This document shows positions 35,648 through 44,531 of a DNA stretch of 64,000 bases, one piece after another (within the stretch, counting starts at the first letter, position 1; each line of letters opens with the position of its first letter). The position numbers and the translations under genes were made by a program. Source of the DNA: Neobacillus niacini (GTDB taxonomy: Bacteria; Bacillota; Bacilli; Bacillales; Cytobacillaceae); the NCBI RefSeq assembly GCF_019749295.1, contig NZ_JACWFG010000020.1:1-64000 (forward strand), read 5' to 3'. The notes beneath the pieces were generated by a model. The model had not been told where the DNA came from. It ran no database searches and saw nothing but the letters and a program-made list of their open reading frames with translations.

Positions 35648-38078
35648 AGATGTTGAATTAGTCAAAATTGAAACAACGGATTTTTCTTTAGTGATAAAAG
35701 GGAAGCCATATCATCATCGCTATGAAGGACTCCTGCAGTACCGAAAGTTAGATAATCATGACGTCATGAAGTTTTCAGCAATAGGAGATTCTATTGAAAC
35801 CATAAATGTCTATAATATTGAACTTGGTGAACTAACATCTGAACAACAGGTAAGGCCGATTTTTTTTGAAAATGGAATTTACCAAGTGATTATTGTACCT
35901 AAACAAATGCAGGAATTGTTTTTTTATCATGAGCACCCCATTCTACGTAAGTCAATATCAAATACTGATATGGCTGGAATCCCTGTATTAATGGGGAATC
36001 TTCAGTTTCAAAATGAGGTTGGGTATTCGACCTTTGAGGTTCGGTATAAGGAGAAAACGTTATTAGAGGTAACAATTGAGATATTTCCTTCCAAGTTAGA
36101 TTATCGAAACGATTATGAAAGACTATTGAGGGAAGTAAATGATGAAATTTATAATTTGGCCTTCCACTTCATAAGAAAAACATATTTGGGAGCAAATATT
36201 AAATTGGATGGTAATCCGAGCCGTGCCGAATTTTACCGATTAATGGAAAAGCATTTTCAACAGTTTATACAGGCGATAAATAGGATTGAACGGCAGCCGC
36301 ATCATACACTGGAAACTATGTATGTTAGGGCACGAGGGGATCAGCTTAGTAAAACAGATAATTATATTCGTAAATACCTTCAAAGACGAACTCAGTTTGT
36401 TGATGTAGAGAACGGGTTGAGTATTACCGGTAGGGCCATTATGCCACGTGAAGGTATTAAAGCAAAGAAGGAACTAGTTTACGATACCATAGAGAATCGA
36501 TATGTAAAATGGATGATTCAGAGGCTCGGAGATAAAGTAGAAGATTTAATCCAAACAATTGAAAATCCAAATAAACGATGGAAGATTGAACCTGACAAAG
36601 AATTAATTGACCGGTTAGTAAAAATGAAAGAAGCTCTTCAATCTAAGATAAAAAGTCACTTCTGGCAGAAGATTGGCAGACTTGACCGATCAGTAATGAG
36701 CCTAGTGCTGCAAATGGCACCGGGTTATCGGGATGCGTTTCAGATTTACTTGACTGTTTCCAAAGGGTTAATGCTTCAAGGTAGACTGTATCAAATGTCA
36801 GTTAAGGATGTAGCCACTTTGTATGAATATTGGACGTACTTAAAGTTGGGGCAAATACTTAGCAGGAAGTATACAATGTTAAGTCAGGATATCATTCAAG
36901 TAAATCGTGATGGGTTGTTTGTTAATTTAGACACAAATCAAAAGGCGGAAAGAAAATTTGAACATCCAATTACAAAGGAAAGCATAACGCTAACCTATCA
37001 GAAGTATGAGGGACGTCTTCCTACTATTTCTCAAAAACCTGATACGATGCTGACAATATCTAAAAAAGGCAAGGATTATACTTTTAACTATGTTTTTGAT
37101 GCCAAGTATCGAGTCGATTATGCTCAGGAAGGTAGTTATTACAAGTCACGCTATCAAACTCCAGGTCCAATAGAAGAGGATATTAATACAATGCATCGGT
37201 ACAGAGATTCATTAGTTGTCATGAATAATGGACCGTATGAAAGGACGGCATTTGGTGCTTATGTGTTATTTCCTTGGGGTAATGAAGAAAGTTATCGTGA
37301 GCATCCACTTTATAAAAGTATTAATCAGGTTAACATTGGAGGATTACCTTTTTTACCACAGGCAACCGATTTAGTTGAACAATTTGTTGAACGTTTAATC
37401 GAAAAAAGTCCTGAGGAAATTCAACAAGAGGGAATTCTACCAAAAGGTTCAAAAGAGGAATGGGAGTCCAGTCTCGTTGAGAAGGTATTAGTAGGAACTG
37501 TATCAAATCAAGATGCCTATATTAATTTTATTCAGAATAGTTATTTTCAAATGCAGGAAAGCAAATTGAAAAAAGGATGGCAGGAAGCCAAATATGTCGC
37601 TCTATATACAACAGCAGAAGTTCATAAACAAAATGGCATTGCTGAGTATGGTAAGATTGACAGAATTTCTTTAGAAGATGGATATGTTATATTTCACATT
37701 CAAGGATGGAAACAAACGAATAGGCTAATTAAACCTGTTAAGTATGGAATAGCTACATATATGCTAACAACACTAACACAGTTGGAGGAATCTAACGAAC
37801 TACCAGAGCTTTATTTGAAAAATAAACAAGAAACCACCCTTTGGAAAATGTTACGAAGGGTTTCTGACAAAATTAATATTAAACTTAATGATCAAAGCCT
37901 AGATAAGGCATCAGCGGTCGAAACCTTCTCTTTTGATAACATTGAAATTTACTTAAATAGAGAAAATAATACTGTTTCTATTAAAAATAATGAGGTAGAG
38001 CAGATAGTAAGCTATGATTCACTGTTGAAGCAGCCTTCGGTAGTTTTTAAAGAAGTGCTATCTATATTTAACCATTAG
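35616..38078 (+). CDS. DUF2357 / PD-(D/E)XK nuclease partner of the McrB-like protein
   Basis: An 820-aa protein with the DUF2357 layout: N-terminal beta-rich region (1-165), helical middle (about 170-420), and a nuclease core with P475-D476 in KPDTMLTI and D495-x-K497 in YVFDAKYRVDY, a clear PD-(D/E)XK signature. A ~210-residue C-terminal domain follows. Such proteins act like McrC, cutting DNA with an adjacent McrB-like motor; LlaJI and BsuMI are related arrangements. TTAGGAGG lies eight to nine bases before ATG, inside the end of the mcrB-like gene (translational coupling). Full length and intact. Confidence 0.85.
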   Translation: MMDSLPSGSREDVELVKIETTDFSLVIKGKPYHHRYEGLLQYRKLDNHDVMKFSAIGDSIETINVYNIELGELTSEQQVRPIFFENGIYQVIIVPKQMQELFFYHEHPILRKSISNTDMAGIPVLMGNLQFQNEVGYSTFEVRYKEKTLLEVTIEIFPSKLDYRNDYERLLREVNDEIYNLAFHFIRKTYLGANIKLDGNPSRAEFYRLMEKHFQQFIQAINRIERQPHHTLETMYVRARGDQLSKTDNYIRKYLQRRTQFVDVENGLSITGRAIMPREGIKAKKELVYDTIENRYVKWMIQRLGDKVEDLIQTIENPNKRWKIEPDKELIDRLVKMKEALQSKIKSHFWQKIGRLDRSVMSLVLQMAPGYRDAFQIYLTVSKGLMLQGRLYQMSVKDVATLYEYWTYLKLGQILSRKYTMLSQDIIQVNRDGLFVNLDTNQKAERKFEHPITKESITLTYQKYEGRLPTISQKPDTMLTISKKGKDYTFNYVFDAKYRVDYAQEGSYYKSRYQTPGPIEEDINTMHRYRDSLVVMNNGPYERTAFGAYVLFPWGNEESYREHPLYKSINQVNIGGLPFLPQATDLVEQFVERLIEKSPEEIQQEGILPKGSKEEWESSLVEKVLVGTVSNQDAYINFIQNSYFQMQESKLKKGWQEAKYVALYTTAEVHKQNGIAEYGKIDRISLEDGYVIFHIQGWKQTNRLIKPVKYGIATYMLTTLTQLEESNELPELYLKNKQETTLWKMLRRVSDKINIKLNDQSLDKASAVETFSFDNIEIYLNRENNTVSIKNNEVEQIVSYDSLLKQPSVVFKEVLSIFNH

Positions 38079-38117
38079 AAAGAATGCTACATTTCTGTAA
38101 AAAAATGTTGTGGTAAT

Positions 38118-38166
38118 AATAAGACTTACTCTAAAAGCTGGTTAACACGCTTGAGTAAGTCTTATT
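38118..38166. terminator. Bidirectional terminator between the nuclease gene and the NUDIX gene
   Basis: AATAAGACTTACTC and GAGTAAGTCTTATT are a perfect 14-bp inverted repeat; the right arm includes the stop codon of the minus-strand NUDIX gene. Confidence 0.8.
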
Positions 38167-38560
38167 TGTCCTGTATTAACTGTTGGACTGCAGGAATGTC
38201 TGCCGGAGCCCATTTTAGGGATTCTAAATTTTCTCTTTTTAACCAAATAAGCTTGGAATGTTCACGCGGAGTTGGATTACCAGATATCACATTACACTTA
38301 ATTGATAGTAGATTAATGATAAATGTATCGTACTCATGAATAGTGTTATTGAATATTTCCTTGGACGTCTTAATCCTACAACCCAATTCTTCATCAATTT
38401 CTCTCACGAGAGCTGAATAAATATCCTCATTCTCTTCAACCTTTCCACCAGGAAACTCCCACATATTCGGCATAGACATTTCAGGTGATCTTAGTGCACA
38501 TAGGATTTCATTTTGTCCATTTTCAATAATGGCTCCGACTACTTTCATTATCTTTTTCAA
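38162..38560 (-). CDS. NUDIX hydrolase, MutT/8-oxo-dGTPase-like
   Basis: A 132-aa NUDIX pyrophosphohydrolase. The NUDIX box starts GGKVEENEDIYSALVREI and ends DEELG, matching GX5EX7REUXEEXGU. WEFPGG before the box is typical of MutT enzymes that sanitise 8-oxo-dGTP. The start is TTG, six to seven bases after AGGAGG; the ATG four codons later is too far away. It closes the defence island on the right; a housekeeping role is more likely than defence. Confidence 0.9.
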   Translation of the reverse strand: MKKIMKVVGAIIENGQNEILCALRSPEMSMPNMWEFPGGKVEENEDIYSALVREIDEELGCRIKTSKEIFNNTIHEYDTFIINLLSIKCNVISGNPTPREHSKLIWLKRENLESLKWAPADIPAVQQLIQDK

Positions 38561-38738
38561 GGATAGCCTCCTAAAAGATTCGATTGGTTGTGGTTATATT
38601 TTTTCTATAACGGATTTTCTTAAACCAAAAGAAAAATTATTTTTAACTTAACAATGCAGATTAAGCCAGGAATGTTTTTGCTATAATGTTAATAGAGAAT
38701 ATTTGGAAAACTTATGATTTTGAGAGGAGATAGAATAT

Positions 38739-39077
38739 ATGGATGCAGCTGTTTTATGGGAAAATCTTAGAGAGAGAGCATTAAAATCGGAATACGAAAT
38801 ACATACGGTTCCTCAAAATAAGAGTGTACCATTATGGTTTTTAGTAGGTGTTAGGGAAAAAAATCTCATCATTAAAAAGGCGAGGAACCATACACCTAGT
38901 GTAAACATTTCAATGGATAGAATGATCACTTTTAAGGATTTTGAGTATGTTTATCGCTATTATGACCGTTGGCAAAAGGGTGAAACAAGCAGCCGTCAAG
39001 AGGCAGCCAAGAAATCGCAGAATACAGCATACATTTTTGGGTTAATTGATGAAGCGTTGAAGGTTGCGGTTAAGTAA
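38739..39077 (+). CDS. Conserved hypothetical protein
   Basis: A 112-aa soluble protein, not recognised. Charged, mixed alpha/beta, with LWENLRERALKSEYEI near the N-terminus and YRYYDRWQKGETSSRQEAAK in the C-terminal half. The ATG follows GAGAGGAGA. It stands alone between a NUDIX gene and the AATCAAACGTTTGATT palindromes. No catalytic pattern is visible. Confidence 0.6.
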   Translation: MDAAVLWENLRERALKSEYEIHTVPQNKSVPLWFLVGVREKNLIIKKARNHTPSVNISMDRMITFKDFEYVYRYYDRWQKGETSSRQEAAKKSQNTAYIFGLIDEALKVAVK

Positions 39078-39086
39078 AGCTAAAAA

Positions 39087-39160
39087 CTAATCAAACGTTT
39101 GATTGAAACCGCTAAACCCTTGGTACTATTGGGCTAGGCGAACTAATCAAACGTTTGGTT
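39087..39160. repeat. Two CTAATCAAACGTTTGATT palindromes
   Basis: CTAATCAAACGTTTGATTGA at 39087 and CTAATCAAACGTTTGGTTAA at 39142, 55 bases apart, between the hypothetical gene and the convergent VOC gene. Same family as 16362 and 40293. Confidence 0.7.
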
Positions 39161-39177
39161 AAATTTTTTAAACCTTT

Positions 39178-39585
39178 TTATAAGCTATTTTTATTAGTGC
39201 CTCCAAAAGCTATACAATAGTTATCTGGATCAGAAATAGCAAACTCCTTCCATGGTCCTGCTTCTTCGTCAATCCACGGTTCAATAACAAATGTTGCTGC
39301 TTTTTCTTTAAATTCCATATATAGTTCATCCAATGCTGCCCAGTTTTCGACATAGCAATATATGTCTGGAGCAGGTTGTGAAAATCCTTTTTCAAGTCTA
39401 TTAGGTCGCACATCTTCGGTTGAATTTGCTTGAAGTAATTTAATACCTAATCCAGTGAAACCTTCCCGGATTACCCACCAATCCGTTACTTCACATCCTA
39501 AGACATTTCGATAATACTGTTTCGATTTTTCTAAGTCTGAAACGAGTAAAACTTTTAATGAACTATGAATTTGTCTGCTGTTCAA
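39178..39585 (-). CDS. VOC (glyoxalase/bleomycin-resistance) family protein
   Basis: A 135-aa vicinal-oxygen-chelate protein. The fold starts HSSLKVLLVSDLEKSKQYYRN and closes with WKEFAISDPDNYCIAFGG, the standard DPDGN-type ending with two beta-alpha-beta units. Metal ligand residues cannot be assigned with certainty. TTG start eight bases after AAGGAGGA. Substrate unknown; related proteins are glyoxalases, dioxygenases or antibiotic-binding proteins. Same strand as the following NUDIX gene but separated. Confidence 0.85.
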   Translation of the reverse strand: MNSRQIHSSLKVLLVSDLEKSKQYYRNVLGCEVTDWWVIREGFTGLGIKLLQANSTEDVRPNRLEKGFSQPAPDIYCYVENWAALDELYMEFKEKAATFVIEPWIDEEAGPWKEFAISDPDNYCIAFGGTNKNSL

Positions 39586-39617
39586 GACAAGTCCTCCTTC
39601 AAATAATCGCTCTGTAA

Positions 39618-40070
39618 CTAGTTGGTTTGAAATAGCTTAACGTGAAATCCTGTCATTTCCCCAGTTTCTGAATAACTGCAGTTGTATACTTTTGGTTCAC
39701 TACTGATATCTAATACATCTTCAATAAATAATGGGATATTCTCAACAACATCCCTTGAGGATAAGATCCATTCCATACTCTTCCACTCAAGGCTTCCTTC
39801 CTCAGAGGGTATTAGATCTCCTTCAAAGTCATTGCTGACGAATACATAAATGCATTCATTGCCATTCAATGCTATAAGGCCCTTGAAAATCTGCTTTCTT
39901 AAAATCAATCCTGTTTCTTCAAGAACTTCTCTTTTGCATCCTTCATCAGGGGTTTCACTGATCTCAATCTTTCCGCCAACACCATTCCATTTTCCCTTAT
40001 TTGGTTCCTTTGCCCGTAATAGCATCAAAACCTCATTTTCCTTTTTTAAAAAACATAAAGTATATTTCAC
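39618..40070 (-). CDS. NUDIX hydrolase
   Basis: A 150-aa NUDIX pyrophosphohydrolase, with the box GGKIEISETPDEGCKREVLE then ETGL. The start MKYTLCFLKKENEVLMLLRA resembles 8-oxo-dGTP diphosphatases of the YtkD/MutT group. ATG follows AAGGGGTC. It and the NUDIX gene at 38162 belong to different subgroups. The window also encodes a MazG-like protein next to it, so nucleotide-pool control is a local theme. Confidence 0.88.
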   Translation of the reverse strand: MKYTLCFLKKENEVLMLLRAKEPNKGKWNGVGGKIEISETPDEGCKREVLEETGLILRKQIFKGLIALNGNECIYVFVSNDFEGDLIPSEEGSLEWKSMEWILSSRDVVENIPLFIEDVLDISSEPKVYNCSYSETGEMTGFHVKLFQTN

Positions 40071-40292
40071 ATCGTTGACCCCTTAGTTAAAAAGATTCCT
40101 ATCAACAGGTTAATCTTTATCAATAACAGATTCAATAAATTTAATAAGCCAATTCAAGACTACCCTGTGAGTATAGAACAGGAATTAGTTTTGCTCATTA
40201 TAGGTGGCATTCTTTTTGATATAATAGAGAAAAAATAGCATTAGAAAAGTATAGGTTATTTCAGAACATAGCTTGATTAATGGTTAGAAAAA

Positions 40293-40313
40293 ACTAATCA
40301 AACGTTTGATTAA
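40293..40313. repeat. CTAATCAAACGTTTGATTAA palindrome before the MazG-like gene
   Basis: The best preserved copy of the family, 34 bases upstream of the start codon, a possible operator position. Confidence 0.65.
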
Positions 40314-40346
40314 CAAATACAGCGGTAAAAGGACGGAAGGGATATC

Positions 40347-40730
40347 ATGAAAGAGATACAAACTTTTGCGAAACAGTATCAAAAAGATATGGGATGGGAA
40401 ATCTCTGAGGAGAGCTATGCAAAAAGCAGAGATTCTCTTTTAAATAATTACATGCTGCTAACGACTGAGGTTGCCGAGGTAGCGGAGGAACTACGTAAGG
40501 CGTTTAATCTAACAGCTTCCTATGTTGAAGATGGCATGGATGAGAATCAGGCATTTGAGTTAGCAAAGATTAAGATTAAAGAGAATGTAGGCAAGGAATT
40601 ATCAGACTGCCTGGCTTACATGCTGAAATTTTATAATTATTTTGGAATTGACGCAGAAGAAAGCTTTTACGCTAAAATGGAAGAAGTTAAAAACCGAAAG
40701 AATAAGGATTTAGTTAAACCATTGAAATGA
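40347..40730 (+). CDS. MazG-like nucleotide pyrophosphohydrolase
   Basis: A 127-aa all-alpha NTP pyrophosphohydrolase of the MazG/dUTPase superfamily. The metal-binding pattern EExxE...ExxD is visible as TTEVAEVAEELRKAF and ENVGKELSDCLAYML. It would hydrolyse non-canonical or excess (d)NTPs. ATG follows GGACGGAAGGG. Similar single-domain proteins are widespread in Bacilli; substrate not determinable. The palindrome directly upstream suggests regulated expression. Confidence 0.85.
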   Translation: MKEIQTFAKQYQKDMGWEISEESYAKSRDSLLNNYMLLTTEVAEVAEELRKAFNLTASYVEDGMDENQAFELAKIKIKENVGKELSDCLAYMLKFYNYFGIDAEESFYAKMEEVKNRKNKDLVKPLK

Positions 40731-41069
40731 ATTATTCATATAGGAACATGAATTATATTGAAGATTTTTTAAAAAATTTATGTTGATAAAAATTGACTGA
40801 AATTGCTTTTTTGAAATATCTAAATTATGAAGAAATTAAAGAGATTTTGCACCTCTGAGGTGAAGGGAAAATGGACAAATAGATAAACTTTAAACCTTAA
40901 AAAGGCAACATCAGTCATTGCAATGTGCAGATTAATACGCTATGGTACTTTAAAGGATGAAAACTTTATGGTAATGTTGAAAGTGGCATGAAAACTGAGT
41001 TTAGTGGACAGGCTGTCGGTAAAATTACCAAAAACGCATTTATTTTATTAATAATGGAGGAAAGAGATT

Positions 41070-41729
41070 ATGAAATTTTTCATTGATACTGCAAACCTAG
41101 AGGAAATTAAAAAGGCCTATAAAATCGGCGTGTTATCAGGAGTAACAACTAACCCATCTTTAGTTGCTAAAGAAGGTGTGAAATTCGAAGATCGTATCGC
41201 TGAAATTCTTAATGCTGTACCTGAAGTAGAGTCTGTTTCTGCTGAAGTTACACCTAATGCCTTGACAGCTGAGCAAATGATTGCGGAAGCAAACGAGCTT
41301 ATCAAGATTAATGGCGGCGATAAGAACATTACCATCAAACTTCCAATGAATCTTGATGGGCTAGAGGCTTGCCGTTATTTAACAAAAAAAGGTGTTAAAA
41401 CCAATGTAACGTTAATTTTTAGTGTTAACCAGGCGTTACTTGCTGCACGTGCAGGAGCTACATATGTTTCACCATTCTTAGGCCGTTTAGATGATATCAA
41501 TGAAGATGGTGTTGAACTAGTCGCAAAAATCGCTAAGATGTTCCAAGTGCAAAAGTTGGATTCACAAATCATTGCAGCATCTGTTCGTCATCCAGATCAT
41601 GTTACACGCGTGGCGTTGGCTGGAGCTCATATTGCAACGATTCCATTTAAGGTTATTGAGCAATTATCAAAACATCCATTAACTGACCAAGGTCTAGAGA
41701 AATTTGCTGCTGACTGGAAGACTGTTTAA
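41070..41729 (+). CDS. Small transaldolase / fructose-6-phosphate aldolase-like (TalC family)
   Basis: A 219-aa class I aldolase, (beta/alpha)8 fold. MKFFIDTANLEEIKKA, SGVTTNPSLVAKEG, the Schiff-base lysine in ITIKLPM (K90) and the phosphate-binding end are all present; length matches short transaldolases (YwjH-type in Bacillus). It transfers dihydroxyacetone units between sugar phosphates in the pentose phosphate pathway. ATG after GGAGGAAAG. The preceding 339 bases show no gene, repeat or hairpin that I can support. Confidence 0.93.
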   Translation: MKFFIDTANLEEIKKAYKIGVLSGVTTNPSLVAKEGVKFEDRIAEILNAVPEVESVSAEVTPNALTAEQMIAEANELIKINGGDKNITIKLPMNLDGLEACRYLTKKGVKTNVTLIFSVNQALLAARAGATYVSPFLGRLDDINEDGVELVAKIAKMFQVQKLDSQIIAASVRHPDHVTRVALAGAHIATIPFKVIEQLSKHPLTDQGLEKFAADWKTV

Positions 41730-41748
41730 TAAAAATTAAATAATATCA

Positions 41749-41782
41749 AAAGCACTCTCATTTCATGAGGGTGCTTTTTTAT
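41749..41782 (+). terminator. Terminator after the transaldolase
   Basis: AAGCACTCTCAT - TTC - ATGAGGGTGCTT followed by TTTT. Confidence 0.92.
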
Positions 41783-41973
41783 TTTTGCAATAGCAATTTA
41801 TTGTAAGCAAGCTGTATCAGGTAGCAATTGATTCTTTCAAAGGATTCAAATGAGAAAAAAGAGGAGATTAATTAATGAATGGAAATGTAAAAAGGAAGAA
41901 ATAATAGGTGGTGTTACAAATGGATTATCTTATCTAAATTATTTGGAAATACAACAGAAAAGGAGGAAGGAAA

Positions 41974-42585
41974 ATGACAAATGTAAAACTGGCAGTAATT
42001 TTTTACAGCATGGGTGGAACAAATTATCAATTAGCGAAATGGGCTGAAGAAGGAGCAAAGGAAGCTGGTGCTGAGGTTAAGGTATTAAAAGTACAAGAAT
42101 TAGCTCCTGAGTCAACTATTGAGAGAAATGAAGTGTGGAAGAACACAGTGGAAGCAACGAAACATGTTCCAATTGCAACAGGGGATGATATTGAATGGGC
42201 AGATGCGGTGATCTTTAGTGTTCCGACTCGATTTGGAAACATGCCTTCACAAATGAAGCAATTCCTTGATATTCAAGGAGGACTTTGGGCAACAGGTAAA
42301 ACAGTAAACAAAGTAGTCAGCGCAATGACTTCTGCACAAAATCCACATGGCGGCCAAGAAGCTACACTTCTTTCATTATATACTTCCATGATGCATTGGG
42401 GCGCAATTATTGCTGCACCAGGTTATACAGATCCCGTTCTATTTGGGGCAGGAGGAAACCCTTATGGAACAAGTGTCACAGTTGGCCAAGATGGAAAAAT
42501 GATTGAAGATGTTCAAGCAGCGGTAAAACATCAAGCAAAACGTACGGTAACCGTTGCAGAGTGGGTAAAAAAAGCAAATCAATAA
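41974..42585 (+). CDS. wrbA: WrbA-type NAD(P)H:quinone oxidoreductase
   Basis: A 203-aa flavodoxin-like FMN enzyme that reduces quinones by two electrons. The FMN phosphate loop is AVIFYSMGGTNYQLA (near 7-21), PTRFGNMPSQMKQFLD the classical WrbA motif, and GGQEATLLSLYTSMMHWGA the second. Length matches family (about 200 aa). Strong AAAGGAGGAAGG site. It is followed by its own terminator and then azoR; the pair would handle quinone and azo stress. Confidence 0.95.
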   Translation: MTNVKLAVIFYSMGGTNYQLAKWAEEGAKEAGAEVKVLKVQELAPESTIERNEVWKNTVEATKHVPIATGDDIEWADAVIFSVPTRFGNMPSQMKQFLDIQGGLWATGKTVNKVVSAMTSAQNPHGGQEATLLSLYTSMMHWGAIIAAPGYTDPVLFGAGGNPYGTSVTVGQDGKMIEDVQAAVKHQAKRTVTVAEWVKKANQ

Positions 42586-42606
42586 AATCTTAACCAATAT
42601 ATAAAG

Positions 42607-42640
42607 CTAATCGGAAACCTTCGATTAGTTTTTTTTTTTT
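42607..42640 (+). terminator. Terminator after wrbA
   Basis: CTAATCG - GAAACCTT - CGATTAG followed by a run of T. Confidence 0.9.
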
Positions 42641-42811
42641 TGTTTTTCATCCTTATGTCTTAAAGGAATCGAGGGAATTAATTAAATTTCATGTCTACTA
42701 ATTAAATAGGAAATATCTACTATGGACAAGAATGCTAGTTTAATATATTATCAATTCGAGATATATGATTTAAAAATAACAAAATATAGGATAAAAAGGG
42801 GATTTATATAT

Positions 42812-43447
42812 ATGAATGTTTTAGTAGTAAAAGCAAACAACCGTCCAGCTTCAGAAGCAGTTTCAAGTAGAATGTATGAAACTTTTATGGAAAACATAGA
42901 AGGTGTGAATGTGACAACTTTTGATGTTTTCGCTGAAGATATGCCTTACTTTGGCCAAGATTTATTCAACGCTTTCGGTAAAATTCAATCAGGCGAAGAA
43001 ATGACTGACCTGGAAAAGCGTCTTCTAGCAGCAAAACAAAAAGCAATGGACGCTCTTACAGCTGCTGATTTAGTTGTATTCACATTCCCTTTATGGAACC
43101 TAACAATTCCAGCGCCATTACAAACGTTCATTGATTATGTTTACCAAGCTGGTTTCACTTTCAAATATGATGAAAATGGTCAACTTGTACAATTAATGAA
43201 AGATAAAAAGGCAATTATTCTAAGTGCACGCGGCGGTGTTTACTCAACACCTGAAGCAGCACCAATGGAAATGGCGGCTACTTATATTAAAAACGTTGTT
43301 GGCGGCGTCTTCGGTATGGAAATCGTTGATGAAGTGATTATTGAAGGTCATAATGCAATGCCGGCACAAGCTGAAAATATTATTGCTGAAGGATTAGAAA
43401 AAGTAAAAGAAGCTGCAAAGAAACTATCACCAGTAGCAGTATCATAA
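42812..43447 (+). CDS. azoR: FMN-dependent NADH-azoreductase
   Basis: A 211-aa flavodoxin-fold azoreductase/quinone reductase. Start MNVLVVKANNRPASEAVSSR, FTFPLWNLTIPAPLQTFIDY (FMN contact), and SARGGVYSTPEAAPME are characteristic. The frame runs 30 codons further upstream, but that extension has unusual composition and no ribosome binding site; AAAAGGGGA lies nine bases before ATG 42812. It is followed by a strong terminator. Confidence 0.93.
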   Translation: MNVLVVKANNRPASEAVSSRMYETFMENIEGVNVTTFDVFAEDMPYFGQDLFNAFGKIQSGEEMTDLEKRLLAAKQKAMDALTAADLVVFTFPLWNLTIPAPLQTFIDYVYQAGFTFKYDENGQLVQLMKDKKAIILSARGGVYSTPEAAPMEMAATYIKNVVGGVFGMEIVDEVIIEGHNAMPAQAENIIAEGLEKVKEAAKKLSPVAVS

Positions 43448-43463
43448 TGAAGTAAAGAAAAAA

Positions 43464-43500
43464 GAAAGGCGCATGGACAATTCCAGCGCCTTTCTTTTCT
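43464..43500 (+). terminator. Terminator after azoR
   Basis: GAAAGGCGC - loop - GCGCCTTTC then TTTTCT. Confidence 0.92.
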
Positions 43501-43548
43501 CTTTTACTTGAAGTGTCAAGTATGCCGAAGTACGTGAATAACAAAATG

Positions 43549-43808
43549 GAATTGTTCCCTTGGACAGCAAAAATGAGGGATCTAGGGAACGATACTTGGA
43601 GAATCGTTCCCTTCAACGGCAAAAACCAGGGTTCAAGGGAACAATACTTGTAGAATCGTTCCCTTCAACGGAGAAAGCTAGGGTTCAAGGGAGCGATACT
43701 TGTAGAATCGTTCCCTTCAACGGCGAAAGCTAGGGCTCAAGGGAATAATACTAGCAGAATCGTTCCCTTCAACGGAGAAAACTAGGATTCAAGGGAACAA
43801 TACTTCCA
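43549..43808. repeat. Tandem 52-bp repeat, five units, each with a hairpin
   Basis: Landmark GAATCGTTCC (GAATTGTTCC in the first) recurs at 43549, 43601, 43653, 43705 and 43757, exactly 52 bases apart. Adjacent units form AAGGGAACGAT - loop - ATCGTTCCCTT stems. No reading frame is conserved. It fills the gene-free stretch between azoR and the YbaK gene. Confidence 0.93.
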
Positions 43809-43894
43809 AGAAGTTCTTGATTACAAACTTTCGCTTTTCCTAACTAAAGTGTGTTATTATTTTCCATAATACTAATTAGGAAAGGATGGACAGG

Positions 43895-44392
43895 ATGTCA
43901 ATCGAAAGTGTAAAAGCCCATTTCAGGCAATGGGACAGAGAACAAGATGTGATGGAATTTGAAACATCAAGTGCAACGGTGGATTTAGCAGCCGAAACAA
44001 TTGGGGTTATTCCGGCCCGTATTGCAAAAACATTATCTTTTAGAGTAGGGGACAAAGTCCTTTTAATTGTTGCTGCCGGAGATGTGAAAATTGATAACAA
44101 GAAATTTCGACAAGCCTTTGGATTTAAGGCCAGAATGCTGACTCCGGAAGAAGTGCTGGAGCAGACCGGTCATGCAATTGGTGGAGTATGCCCTTTCGGA
44201 TTAAAAAATGAACTAGATGTTTACCTTGATGTTTCCATGAAAAGATTTGATACTCTTTTCCCGGCATGTGGCAGCACCAATTCAGCGATCGAACTAACGA
44301 ATGAAGAAATTTATCGATACTCGTATGCAAAAGACTGGGTGGATGTTTGTAAAGGTTGGGAAGAGTCTGAGCAAGAAGAGAAGGTAAGTTGA
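43895..44392 (+). CDS. YbaK/EbsC-type aminoacyl-tRNA deacylase
   Basis: A 165-aa YbaK/ProRS-associated deacylase that clears mischarged tRNA (Cys- or Ala-tRNAPro type). AKTLSFRVGDKVLLIVAAGD, the conserved lysine in ARMLTPEEVLEQTGHAIGGV and CPFGLKNELDVYLD are present. ATG 43895 is ten bases after AGGAAAGG; an ATG three codons earlier is one base from it. No partner genes. Substrate specificity (proline/cysteine/threonine) not assigned. Confidence 0.9.
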   Translation: MSIESVKAHFRQWDREQDVMEFETSSATVDLAAETIGVIPARIAKTLSFRVGDKVLLIVAAGDVKIDNKKFRQAFGFKARMLTPEEVLEQTGHAIGGVCPFGLKNELDVYLDVSMKRFDTLFPACGSTNSAIELTNEEIYRYSYAKDWVDVCKGWEESEQEEKVS

Positions 44393-44469
44393 AATAATAA
44401 AGAGACTTCAAGAATTCTTCCACCTATATATTAGGTGATAACTCAATCAAACATACGGTTATACATGAG

Positions 44470-44506
44470 GAGGTACAAATCGATAAGGTTTAGTACCTCT
44501 TTTTTT
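44470..44506 (+). terminator. Terminator after the YbaK gene
   Basis: GAGGTAC - loop - GTACCTC followed by TTTTTTT. Confidence 0.85.
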
Positions 44507-44531
44507 AATGCCTTTTACTTTTTACAATTAA

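Noticed and set aside
40731..41069. Riboswitch before the transaldolase
   Set aside because: No known riboswitch core or paired elements could be identified.
41850..42047. 65-aa frame before wrbA
   Set aside because: No family, overlaps the wrbA start and ribosome binding site, composition typical of noncoding A-rich DNA.
42722..42811. N-terminal extension of azoR
   Set aside because: No ribosome binding site and no similarity to family N-termini; ATG 42812 fits.
43549..43808. CRISPR array
   Set aside because: Units are contiguous tandem copies of the whole 52 bases without unique spacers, and no cas genes are present.
44124..44423. 99-aa frame antisense to the YbaK gene
   Set aside because: Fully antisense to a convincing gene with no ribosome binding site.
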